Shown piece after piece: positions 57,506-64,000 of a DNA stretch of 64,000 nucleotides. The stretch is from Ramlibacter aurantiacus (lineage in GTDB: Bacteria; Pseudomonadota; Gammaproteobacteria; Burkholderiales; Burkholderiaceae_C), in contig NZ_JAEQNA010000001.1 of NCBI RefSeq assembly GCF_016722895.1, positions 806,001-870,000 of the forward strand. The letters are read 5' to 3'. Position 1 is the first letter of the stretch. Every line of letters begins with the position of its first letter. The position numbers and the translations under genes were made by a program. The notes under the pieces are model-generated. The model saw only the letters and a program-made list of their open reading frames with translations. It ran no database searches and was not told the DNA's origin.

Positions 57506-58204
57506 ATGGTGCTGCCCGGGCCGCCGCTGAAGGTTGCCCTGCTCGGCGCCGAGAGCACGGGCAAGACCTGGCTGGCACAGGCCATGGCCGAACGGCTGCG
57601 GGTCCAGGGCCATCGGGTGGCGGTGGTTCCCGAGGTGCTGCGCCACTGGTGCGAAGCCCATGGCCGAAGTCCCCAGCCGCAGGAACACCTGGCCATCGGC
57701 CAGGCCCAGGAAGCACAGGTCGACCTCGCCGCCGCACAGTCCGACATCGTCATCGCCGACACCACCGCGCTGATGGTGGCGATCTACGGCGCGCTGCTGT
57801 TCGACGACCACCCCTTGTACCGCCTGGCCCTCGTGCGGCTGCGCACGTATGGGCTGGTCCTGCTCACCGGGCTTGACCTGCCCTGGGTGGCCGATGGCCT
57901 GCACCGGCGCGACGCAAGCGACCGCGCCGCCGTCGATGCGATGGTGCGGCAGGGCCTGTCTCGAGCCGGCGTGGACTGGCGCGTGGTGTACGGCCAGGGT
58001 GTCGAGCGCTGCGACCACGCCCTGGAGTCGGTGGCCGAGGTCGCGCCCTGGGCCTGGGCCCCTCGCCCTGCCATCGCTGCGCGCTGGCAGGGTGCCTGCG
58101 AAGGCTGCGGTGACCCCGGCTGCGAACAGGGGCTGTTCCGGCGCCTGCTGAAGGTCGGCACCGGCGATTCGGGCCCGAACGGGCGGACCGGCGCGCCCTC
58201 CTAG
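57506..58204 (+). CDS. NadR/Ttd14-like AAA ATPase or kinase
   Basis: The 232-aa product has a P-loop close to its N-terminus (VALLGAESTGKTWLAQAMA) and an NTPase core with VAVVPEVLRHWCEAHGR, IADTTALMVAIYGALLFDD and VLLTGLDLPWVADGLHRRD. This is the layout of the AAA_28 domain in the ribosylnicotinamide kinase part of NadR. The C-terminal part contains a Cys cluster (ACEGCGDPGCEQGLF) that could bind metal. A nicotinamide riboside kinase-like activity is possible but not shown; the NadR adenylyltransferase part is absent. Confidence 0.82.
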   Translation: MVLPGPPLKVALLGAESTGKTWLAQAMAERLRVQGHRVAVVPEVLRHWCEAHGRSPQPQEHLAIGQAQEAQVDLAAAQSDIVIADTTALMVAIYGALLFDDHPLYRLALVRLRTYGLVLLTGLDLPWVADGLHRRDASDRAAVDAMVRQGLSRAGVDWRVVYGQGVERCDHALESVAEVAPWAWAPRPAIAARWQGACEGCGDPGCEQGLFRRLLKVGTGDSGPNGRTGAPS

Positions 58205-58207
58205 AAT
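58202..58207 (+). promoter_or_regulatory. Candidate -10 box (TAGAAT) of ridA
   Basis: TAGAATTCC lies 30 bases before the ridA start. Its TAG is also the stop codon of the preceding gene. It has the same hexamer as before mfd, dapA and the Bax inhibitor-1 gene. Confidence 0.35.
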
Positions 58208-58237
58208 TCCTGGCCCTCACCTTCCATCGGGACCGCC

Positions 58238-58699
58238 ATGACCATTGCGCAAAAACTCCAGGAGCTCGGCATCACGCTGCCGCCGCTCGCCACCCCGGCC
58301 GCCGCCTACGTGCCGTTCGTTCGCACCGGCAACCTCGTCTTCATCAGCGGCCACATCGCCCGCAGGGACGGCAAGCCCTGGGTCGGCCAACTGGGCCGCG
58401 ACATCGACACCGAACAGGGCAAGCAGGCCGCCCGCGCCATCGCCGTCGACCTGCTCGGCACCCTCCAGGCCGCGGTCGGCGACCTGGAAAACGTGCGCCG
58501 CATCGTCAAGGTGATGAGCCTGGTGAACTCCACGCCCACCTTCACCGAGCAGCACCTGGTGACCAACGGCGCCAGCGAACTGCTGGCCCAGGTCTTCGGC
58601 GACAAGGGCGCGCACGCCCGCAGCGCCTTCGGCGTGGCGCAGATCCCGATGGGAGCCTGCGTGGAGATCGAGATGGTGGTGGAGGTGGCCGGCCCTTGA
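58238..58699 (+). CDS. RidA/YjgF-family protein
   Basis: RidA proteins hydrolyse reactive imine/enamine intermediates from PLP enzymes. The 153-aa product belongs to the longer YjgF subgroup (COG0251-type): KLQELGITLPPLATPAAAYV, FVRTGNLVFISGHIARRDGK, VVKVMSLVNSTPTFTE-like text, and GAHARSAFGVAQIPMGACVE. The Arg in ARSAFG and the Glu near the C-terminus (VEIEMVVEV) fit active-site residues. The start is the ATG at 58238. A weak hairpin (58734-58753) lies between it and the convergent gene. Confidence 0.9.
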   Translation: MTIAQKLQELGITLPPLATPAAAYVPFVRTGNLVFISGHIARRDGKPWVGQLGRDIDTEQGKQAARAIAVDLLGTLQAAVGDLENVRRIVKVMSLVNSTPTFTEQHLVTNGASELLAQVFGDKGAHARSAFGVAQIPMGACVEIEMVVEVAGP

Positions 58700-58756
58700 G
58701 CGGCCGGCAACCTCCAGGGGTCAGGGGCGGGGGGCCAGGCCCTAGCCCCTGGCTTG

Positions 58757-60367
58757 CTAGAACCCCGCCACCTGCCCATCCCGCCGCGCATCACTCGCGC
58801 ACACGTACCCCTCCACCCTCGGGTCGCCCGCGCGCCAGATGAACTGGCCGGCGCCGAAGTCCTGGTAGCTGTCCTCGATGATCTCGACGCGGTGGCCGCG
58901 GTCCAGCAGGGCCTGCACGGTGGACGGGTTCATCTGCTGCTCCACGTTGATTTCCACCCCGGCGTTGAAGCGCCAGCGCGGCGCATCGCAGGCGGCCTGG
59001 GGCTGCTGGCCGTAGTCGAGCATGCGCACCAGCGTCTGCAGGTGACCCTGCGGCTGCATGTTGGCCCCCATCACCCCGAAGCTCATCACAGGCTGGCCGT
59101 CCCTGGTGAGGAAGGCCGGGATGATGGTATGGAAGGGCCGCTTGCCGGGCGCCACCTGGTTGGGCCCCGGCTGCAGGCTGAAGGCATGGCCACGGTTGTG
59201 CAGGCTGATGCCGAACTCGGGCTCGACGCAGCCCGACCCGAAGCCCTGGTAGTTGCTCTGGATGAAGCTCACCATCATGCCGTCCTCGTCGGCCGCCGTG
59301 AGGTAGATGGTGCCGCCCTTGACCGGGTTGCCCGGCGCGAACGCCTGCGCCTGCTTCATGTCGATCAGCCGCGCGCGGCTGGCCAGGTAGGCGTCGTCCA
59401 GCATCTGCGCAGGCGTGACCTCCATGCTGGCCGGGTCGGCCACGTAGCGATACACGTCGGCGAAGGCCAGCTTCATGGCTTCGATCTGCACATGCTGCGA
59501 ATCGGGTCCGTCCACCGGCAGCCCGGCCAGGTCGAATTTCTCGAGGATGCCCAGCGCGATCAATGCCGCGATGCCCTGGCCGCTGGGCGGGATCTCGTGC
59601 AGCCGCCAGCCACGGTAATCGCGGCCGATGGGCTCGACCCACTGCGGCCGGTAGGCGGCCAGGTCGCTGGCCTTCAGGCTGCCGCCATTCGCCGCGGCGA
59701 ATCGCTCCAGCGCCTGGGCAATCTCGCCTTCGTAGTAGGCCGCGCCCCGGCTCTGGCCGATGGCGCGCAGCGCCCGCGCCGCCGCCGGGAACCGGAACAG
59801 CTCACCCACCCTGGGCGCACGCCCCCAGGGCAGGAACGCCTTGGCAAAGCCCGGCAGCGAGCCCAGCTCGGGCACCGCGGCCGCCCACTTCTGCTGCACC
59901 ACCACCGGCAGCAGGTAGCCGCGCTCGGCAATTTCGATGGCCGGCTCCATCAGGTCGGCGAAGGGCAGCTTGCCGAAGCGCTCGGACAAGGCCACCCAGC
60001 CGCCGACCGCGCCCGGCACGGTGGCCGAGTCGATGCCGCGCCGGGGCGGCGTGCGGGCATCGCCGCCATGGCGGCCCTTGAAGTAATCGGGCGTCCAGCT
60101 GGCCGGCGCGTGGCCCGAGGCGTTCAGGCCGTGCAACTGCTGCCCGTCCCACAGGATGGCGAACGCATCGCTGCCCAGCCCGTTGCTCACCGGTTCACAC
60201 AGCGTCATCGCCGCCGCGGTGGCGATGGCCGCGTCGACGGCATTGCCGCCGCGCTGCAGCATGCGCAGGCCGGCTTGCGCCGCCAGCGGGTGCGAAGTGG
60301 CCACCGCATTGCGCGCGAACACGGGCAGGCGGGTGCTGGGATAGGGGTTGCGGAAGTCGAAGTGCAT
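58757..60367 (-). CDS. Gamma-glutamyltransferase family protein
   Basis: The 536-aa product is a self-processing Ntn hydrolase of the gamma-glutamyltransferase family: VATSHPLAAQAGLRMLQRGG, NAVDAAIATAAAMTLCEP near the N-terminus, and the small-subunit boundary GGTIYLTAADEDGMMVSFIQ, where the Thr would be the autocatalytic nucleophile, then FGVMGANMQPQGHLQ. There is no obvious signal peptide in the version from the ATG at 60367, so it may be cytoplasmic and act on other gamma-glutamyl or acyl compounds rather than glutathione. ATG 60376 is an alternative start. It is divergent from nth. Confidence 0.88.
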   Translation of the reverse strand: MHFDFRNPYPSTRLPVFARNAVATSHPLAAQAGLRMLQRGGNAVDAAIATAAAMTLCEPVSNGLGSDAFAILWDGQQLHGLNASGHAPASWTPDYFKGRHGGDARTPPRRGIDSATVPGAVGGWVALSERFGKLPFADLMEPAIEIAERGYLLPVVVQQKWAAAVPELGSLPGFAKAFLPWGRAPRVGELFRFPAAARALRAIGQSRGAAYYEGEIAQALERFAAANGGSLKASDLAAYRPQWVEPIGRDYRGWRLHEIPPSGQGIAALIALGILEKFDLAGLPVDGPDSQHVQIEAMKLAFADVYRYVADPASMEVTPAQMLDDAYLASRARLIDMKQAQAFAPGNPVKGGTIYLTAADEDGMMVSFIQSNYQGFGSGCVEPEFGISLHNRGHAFSLQPGPNQVAPGKRPFHTIIPAFLTRDGQPVMSFGVMGANMQPQGHLQTLVRMLDYGQQPQAACDAPRWRFNAGVEINVEQQMNPSTVQALLDRGHRVEIIEDSYQDFGAGQFIWRAGDPRVEGYVCASDARRDGQVAGF

Positions 60368-60415
60368 GGGCGGCATTCTGCCGGTGACCAGTCCCCGACT
60401 AGACTCGCACGACCC

Positions 60416-61069
60416 ATGAAACGGCAGGACATCGAGCCCTTCTTCGCGACCCTCGCGGCCGCCAACCCCGAGCCTCGCACCGAGCTCGAGTACAGCACCC
60501 CCTTCGAACTGCTCACGGCCGTGCTGCTGTCGGCGCAGGCCACCGATGCCGGCGTCAACAAGGCCACCCGGGTGCTGTTCGCCGTGGCCAACACGCCGCA
60601 GGCCATCCTCGAGCTCGGACTGGAGCGGCTGGAGGACCACGTCAAGACCATCGGGCTGTTCCGCACCAAGGCGCGCAACCTCATGGAGACCTGCCGCATC
60701 CTGGTCGAGCGGCATGGTGGCGAGGTGCCACGCACACGCGAGGAACTCGAGGCGCTGCCGGGCGTGGGCCGCAAGACCGCCAACGTGGTTCTCAACGTGG
60801 CCTTCGGCGAAGCCACCATGGCGGTGGACACGCACATCTTCCGCGTGAGCAACCGCACCGGGCTGGCGCCGGGCAAGACACCACTCGAAGTCGAGCTCAA
60901 GCTGCTGCGCCGCGTGCCCAAGGCTTTCGCGGTGAACGCCCACCACTGGCTGATCCTCCATGGGCGCTACGTCTGCCTGGCGCGCACGCCGCGCTGCTGG
61001 GAATGCGCCGTGGCCCCCTGGTGCGACTACAAGCCCAAGACCCCGCCGCCGGCGGCACGCGCCCGGTGA
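60416..61069 (+). CDS. nth: Endonuclease III
   Basis: Nth is a base-excision repair glycosylase/AP lyase. The 217-aa product has the helix-hairpin-helix ELEALPGVGRKTANVVLNVA (catalytic Lys) and the catalytic Asp in TMAVDTHIFRVSNR, and a [4Fe-4S] cluster with Cys spacing C-x6-C-x2-C-x5-C (CLARTPRCWECAVAPWC). The start is the ATG at 60416. Its stop overlaps the crcB start (GTGA). Confidence 0.97.
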   Translation: MKRQDIEPFFATLAAANPEPRTELEYSTPFELLTAVLLSAQATDAGVNKATRVLFAVANTPQAILELGLERLEDHVKTIGLFRTKARNLMETCRILVERHGGEVPRTREELEALPGVGRKTANVVLNVAFGEATMAVDTHIFRVSNRTGLAPGKTPLEVELKLLRRVPKAFAVNAHHWLILHGRYVCLARTPRCWECAVAPWCDYKPKTPPPAARAR

Positions 61070-61446
61070 ACGCCGCCCTGTCGCTGTGCGCGGGAGCCAG
61101 CCTGGGCGCCCTCGCCCGCTGGCAGCTCTCGCTGTGGCTCAACAGCCCGGCCACCTGGGTGCCGGTGGGCACGCTGATGGCCAACTGGGTCGGCGGTGCG
61201 CTGATCGGCCTGGCGATCGCCTTCTTCAACAGCCATCCGGGCATCGACCCCGGCTGGCGGCTGGCGCTGGTGACCGGCTTCCTGGGCGCGCTCACCACCT
61301 TCTCCACGTTCTCGGCCGAAACGGTGCTGCTGCTGCAGTCGGACCGCGTGGCGCAGGCGCTGGCGCTCTCGGCGCTGCACCTGCTGGGGTCGCTGGCGCT
61401 GACCTGGGCCGGCCTGCGGCTCGGGCAGGCCTGGTTGGGAGCCTGA
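61066..61446 (+). CDS. crcB: Fluoride channel CrcB/Fluc
   Basis: The 126-aa product has four membrane helices and the CrcB motifs GASLGALARWQLSLWLN, PVGTLMANWVGGALIGLAI and GFLGALTTFSTFSAETVLLL, which line the fluoride pore of the dual-topology dimer. The GTG start at 61066 overlaps the nth stop. No fluoride riboswitch is seen upstream, which is expected because the gene is coupled to nth. Confidence 0.93.
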   Translation: MNAALSLCAGASLGALARWQLSLWLNSPATWVPVGTLMANWVGGALIGLAIAFFNSHPGIDPGWRLALVTGFLGALTTFSTFSAETVLLLQSDRVAQALALSALHLLGSLALTWAGLRLGQAWLGA

Positions 61447-61449
61447 GGC

Positions 61450-62283
61450 TCAGAGCGCCTCGAGCGCCATCATTCCGGCCGCGGTGTTCGAGATGGGGAT
61501 GTGGTAGTTGGCATGCACCTGCCGCACCCGGCCACCCACCGCCGCCCGCGTGGCCAGCCACATCAGCAGTTCCACGCCCTGGGTGCCGGCCTTCTCGACC
61601 AGCTCGTGGATGCTGAAGCGCGTGGCCCACTCGGGGTCGTCCACCAGGCTTCTCATGAAGGCCTGGTCGAAGGGCTTGTTGATGAAACCCGCACGCTGGC
61701 CATCGAGCTGGTGCGACAGCCCGCCGGTCCCGATGACCACCACCCGCTGGTCACTGTCCCAGGACCGGATGGCGTCACCCACGGCCTTGCCGAGCGCGAA
61801 GCAGCGCCTGGCCGAGGGCAGCGGAAACTGCACCGTGTTGATGGCGATGGGCACCGTGGCCACCGGCACGCCCTCGGGCCAGAACAGCTTGAGCGGCAGC
61901 GCGAAGGCATGGTCCACCAGCATCTCCTGGCAGGTGGTGATGTCGAACTCCTGCTCCACCAGGTGCTCGATGAGGTGCCAGGACAGGTCGGGCTCGCCCC
62001 TGAAAGGCGGCAGCGTCGGAAGGCCCCAGCCCTCGTCGGCGTTGCGGTATTCGGCCGCCGCCCCCACCGCGAAGGTCGGCATCTTGTCCAGGAAGAAGTT
62101 CAGGCCGTGGTCGTTGTAGAACACAACCGCCACGTCGGGCTTCACCTCGTCCAGCCAGCGGTGCACCGGCAGGAAGCCGTCGAAGAAGGGCTTCCAGTAG
62201 GGCTGCTGCTGCAGCCCCTTGGCGATCGCGCCGCCGATGGCGGGCACGTGTGAACTGGTCAGGCCTCCGATGATGCGTGCCAT
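61450..62283 (-). CDS. ligB: Protocatechuate 4,5-dioxygenase-type extradiol dioxygenase, beta subunit (LigB)
   Basis: LigB is the catalytic subunit of class III extradiol dioxygenases that cleave protocatechuate (or gallate) at the 4,5 bond. The 277-aa product keeps the iron ligands His12 (TSSHVPAIGG), His59 (FYNDHGLNFF) and Glu238 (GVELLMWLATRA) and the catalytic His191 (IGTGGLSHQLDG). It is downstream of ligA on the same strand (12 bases apart), so the two form one unit. Protocatechuate is the likeliest substrate, with gallate or a methylated catechol as alternatives. The substrate cannot be fixed from the sequence alone. Confidence 0.9.
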   Translation of the reverse strand: MARIIGGLTSSHVPAIGGAIAKGLQQQPYWKPFFDGFLPVHRWLDEVKPDVAVVFYNDHGLNFFLDKMPTFAVGAAAEYRNADEGWGLPTLPPFRGEPDLSWHLIEHLVEQEFDITTCQEMLVDHAFALPLKLFWPEGVPVATVPIAINTVQFPLPSARRCFALGKAVGDAIRSWDSDQRVVVIGTGGLSHQLDGQRAGFINKPFDQAFMRSLVDDPEWATRFSIHELVEKAGTQGVELLMWLATRAAVGGRVRQVHANYHIPISNTAAGMMALEAL

Positions 62284-62295
62284 GCGGGTTGCTCC

Positions 62296-62658
62296 TCAGG
62301 AATGGGGGGTGGCTTGCTCGTTCTGGCGCACGAGCATGGCCTTGAAATCGTCTTTGCTCATGCCGGTCTGCAGCGCACCCAGGTCCTGCACGTCCAGGCC
62401 CAGGATGCCGGCGAACTTGGCCAGGTAGTACACGTTGCCACCGGCGGCCAGCAGTCCCGGCACGTCGCGCTCCCGGATGGCACGGGCCTGCTCGCCGGCC
62501 ACGCCGAAACGGCGCATGCAAGCCTCTTCATCGGCCTTGAACGCTTCGCGGTTGTCTGCGCTGTTGAACGAGAAGCACATGCGGTTGAGGGCGTAGCCCT
62601 TGCGCGCCTGTTCGCCGTCGAACAGGAGGGTTCCGGGGATGGGCTGGTGGGTGGCCAT
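62296..62658 (-). CDS. ligA: Protocatechuate 4,5-dioxygenase-type alpha subunit (LigA)
   Basis: The 120-aa alpha subunit closes the active site of the LigAB enzyme. It shows PIPGTLLFDGEQARKGYALN, RMCFSFNSADNREAF, MRRFGVAGEQARAI and GGNVYYLAKFAGILGLDVQ, all typical of the family. AGGAG seven bases before the ATG at 62658 supports that start. It is divergent from the LysR gene that probably regulates it. Confidence 0.92.
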   Translation of the reverse strand: MATHQPIPGTLLFDGEQARKGYALNRMCFSFNSADNREAFKADEEACMRRFGVAGEQARAIRERDVPGLLAAGGNVYYLAKFAGILGLDVQDLGALQTGMSKDDFKAMLVRQNEQATPHS

Positions 62659-62709
62659 CGGTTGCTCCTTGCACTTGACCTGTGTCATGGGCGCAGTCTG
62701 GTCGGGGCC

Positions 62710-62722
62710 TTACAAAAGATAA
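62710..62722. promoter_or_regulatory. AT-rich operator-like site between ligA and the LysR gene
   Basis: TTACAAAAGATAA in the 87-base divergent spacer is the only AT-rich stretch there and contains the T-N11-A spacing of LysR-type binding sites with imperfect dyad symmetry. It would suit autoregulation and control of ligAB. The evidence is only pattern and position. Confidence 0.3.
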
Positions 62723-62745
62723 ATACAGGCTTCCTCATCAAACCC

Positions 62746-63717
62746 ATGAACCGCATCGATGGATCCGAACTCGACGGCAGGCTGTTGCAACTGCTCCTGA
62801 CGGTGCTCGACTGCGGCAGCGTCACCGCCGCCGCGCAGCAGCTGGGCGTCACGCAATCGGCCGTGAGCCATGGCCTGGAGCGCCTGCGCGTCATCACCGG
62901 CGACGCCTTGTTCGTGCGGTCCGGGCGCGGCATCGTGCCGACCGACCGCGCTCTGGCCATGGCGCAGCCGGCGCGAGAGCTGATCGCGGCGATGCAGCAG
63001 CTGGCCCGGCAGGCGCGCTTCGAGCCGGCCGAGTGGGAGGCCGAAATCACCATCGCCGCCAATGACTTCCAGCGCGACCTGCTCCTGCCGCCGCTCGCCT
63101 TGCGGCTGCGCGAACGCGCGCCCGGGCTTCGGCTGCGCGTCATTCCTTCGGGCGTGCCCCGCCTGGAGATGCTGCGGCGTGACGAGTGCCAGCTGGTCAT
63201 CAGCCCTCGCCCGCCCGAGGGCAGCGACATCCTGCAGAAGCGCCTGTTCGAGGACAGCTACCGCGTGTTCTACGACCCATCGATGCGCGACGCGCCGCTG
63301 ACGCGCGACGACTACCTGGCGGCCGGGCACGCCACCGTGGTCTACGAGCCGCGACGCTCGCTGGACCTGGACCAGCGCCTGGAGGCAGCCGGCGTGCATC
63401 GGCGATTCGCGGTGATGGTCACCGGCTTTGGCGCGCTCGCCCCCTTCCTGCGCGGCACACGCCTGCTGGCCACGGTGCCGGGCCTGCTGGGGCGGCATAC
63501 CCTCGCCGGCCTGGCCAGCGTGCCGCCGCCCCTCCCCTGCCCCGCCATGCCCATGTACCTGCTGTGGCACGCGCGGCACCAGCACGACCCTTCGCAAGCC
63601 TGGCTGCGGGCCCAGCTGCAGGAGGTGGCCGTCCGGGCCGTGCAACAGCCGTCCGATGAAAGCGGCACCAGGCGCGGGGGCGACGCGGCTGCCACCGCGA
63701 GCATGACCCTGGGCTGA
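62746..63717 (+). CDS. LysR-family transcriptional regulator
   Basis: This is a 323-aa regulator. The N-terminal winged helix is clear (GSVTAAAQQLGVTQSAVSHG, then LERLRVITGDALFVRSGRGI), and the rest is the substrate-binding-like effector domain (ITIAANDFQRDLLLPPLALR onward). Helix-turn-helix residues and PTDRA are typical of NodD/LinR-like LysR proteins. It is divergent from ligAB and upstream of an FAD monooxygenase on the same strand, so control of an aromatic degradation pathway is likely. The effector is not predictable. Confidence 0.9.
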   Translation: MNRIDGSELDGRLLQLLLTVLDCGSVTAAAQQLGVTQSAVSHGLERLRVITGDALFVRSGRGIVPTDRALAMAQPARELIAAMQQLARQARFEPAEWEAEITIAANDFQRDLLLPPLALRLRERAPGLRLRVIPSGVPRLEMLRRDECQLVISPRPPEGSDILQKRLFEDSYRVFYDPSMRDAPLTRDDYLAAGHATVVYEPRRSLDLDQRLEAAGVHRRFAVMVTGFGALAPFLRGTRLLATVPGLLGRHTLAGLASVPPPLPCPAMPMYLLWHARHQHDPSQAWLRAQLQEVAVRAVQQPSDESGTRRGGDAAATASMTLG

Positions 63718-63829
63718 GGCTTGCCGGCGGTGGCGCCGGCACCGGTCGGCGCCGGATTGACCTGGATCAACCGCTCCGACAATTACGTTTAGTACAACTC
63801 ATTCCTCGTAAGTAAACGCGGAGATGAGC

Positions 63830-64000
63830 ATGGGCAGTTACACGTATCCCCGGTTCCCGTACACCGCGCCCGACGACCTGAAGGGGTCGGGGCGGCATCC
63901 ACTGGTCGTGGTCGGCGCCGGCCCGGTGGGCCTCGCCGCCGCCATCGATGCCCGCCTGCAGGGGCTTCCGGTGCTGCTGCTGGACGAGGACGATTCCGTC
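63830..64000 (+). CDS. FAD-dependent aromatic monooxygenase, N-terminal part (3' end outside window)
   Basis: Only the first 57 residues are in the window. They carry the Rossmann FAD-binding motif HPLVVVGAGPVGLAAAIDAR and then LQGLPVLLLDEDDSV, as in 3-(3-hydroxyphenyl)propionate/phenol-type hydroxylases. The start MGSYTYPRFPYTAPDDL resembles the opening of that family. GGAG six bases before the ATG at 63830 favours it over the ATG at 63824. In context with ligAB and the LysR regulator it probably makes the dihydroxylated ring substrate. The upstream 112 bases hold TTGACC (63757-63762) and CAATTA 17 bases later, a possible sigma-70 promoter. Confidence 0.8.
   Translation, partial: MGSYTYPRFPYTAPDDLKGSGRHPLVVVGAGPVGLAAAIDARLQGLPVLLLDEDDSV

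Overview
The window reads as chromosome of a high-GC betaproteobacterium in Burkholderiales, most likely Comamonadaceae (Ramlibacter/Variovorax-like). The reasons are third codon positions that are nearly all G or C, the orders tonB-exbB-exbD-hemP, dut-coaBC and pyrG-kdsA-eno-ftsB, the 'FALSLSKG' type intergenic repeats, and a LigAB-type meta-cleavage dioxygenase beside a LysR regulator. No rRNA, tRNA, CRISPR array, insertion sequence or phage gene was recognised.

Bases 1-1768 hold the end of tonB, then exbB, exbD and hemP: the energised part of a heme/iron uptake system. Bases 2031-9822 are a compact same-strand block of clearly lower GC with overlapping or nearly overlapping genes. It encodes an HlyD adaptor, an 84-aa membrane protein, a 120-aa precursor peptide (double-glycine leader, glycine-zipper segment, Cys-Gly-Gly repeat tail), two unrecognised proteins, a C39 peptidase/ABC exporter, a DUF692/MNIO iron oxidase, a TauD-like iron/2-oxoglutarate oxygenase and a matrixin-like secreted protease. 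I read this as a RiPP biosynthesis and export cluster, and it is the most unusual part of the window.

Bases 9837-19790 are housekeeping: a GlcG/HbpS-like protein, a Bax inhibitor-1 family protein, LemA plus an M48 protease, RlmD, a PolB-like exonuclease, IspF/IspD and Mfd. From 19972 to 24266 two related unknown genes, which share an upstream element, alternate with an SRPBCC protein, SerB and another unknown gene. Bases 24398-37311 carry PhoD, PssA, TrxC, a large beta-propeller-like lipoprotein, a methyltransferase, an aminotransferase, RdgC, a YihY-family protein, ParC and a lytic transglycosylase. A repeat-rich spacer follows, and then ParE.

Bases 39978-44688 carry an MFS transporter, a 43-aa membrane peptide, a methyltransferase, DapA, BamC and a metallo-beta-lactamase-fold hydrolase. 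Two large unknown genes follow (44678-47953). One is apparently frameshifted, and both have the same spaced motif upstream. The remainder (48075-61446) is mostly core metabolism and maintenance: RoxA, SlyD, Dut, CoaBC, PyrG, KdsA, Eno, FtsB, RidA, a gamma-glutamyltransferase, Nth and CrcB. The right end starts an aromatic catabolism locus (ligB, ligA, a LysR regulator and the first part of an FAD monooxygenase).

All functions are inferred from reading motifs by eye. No database search was run.
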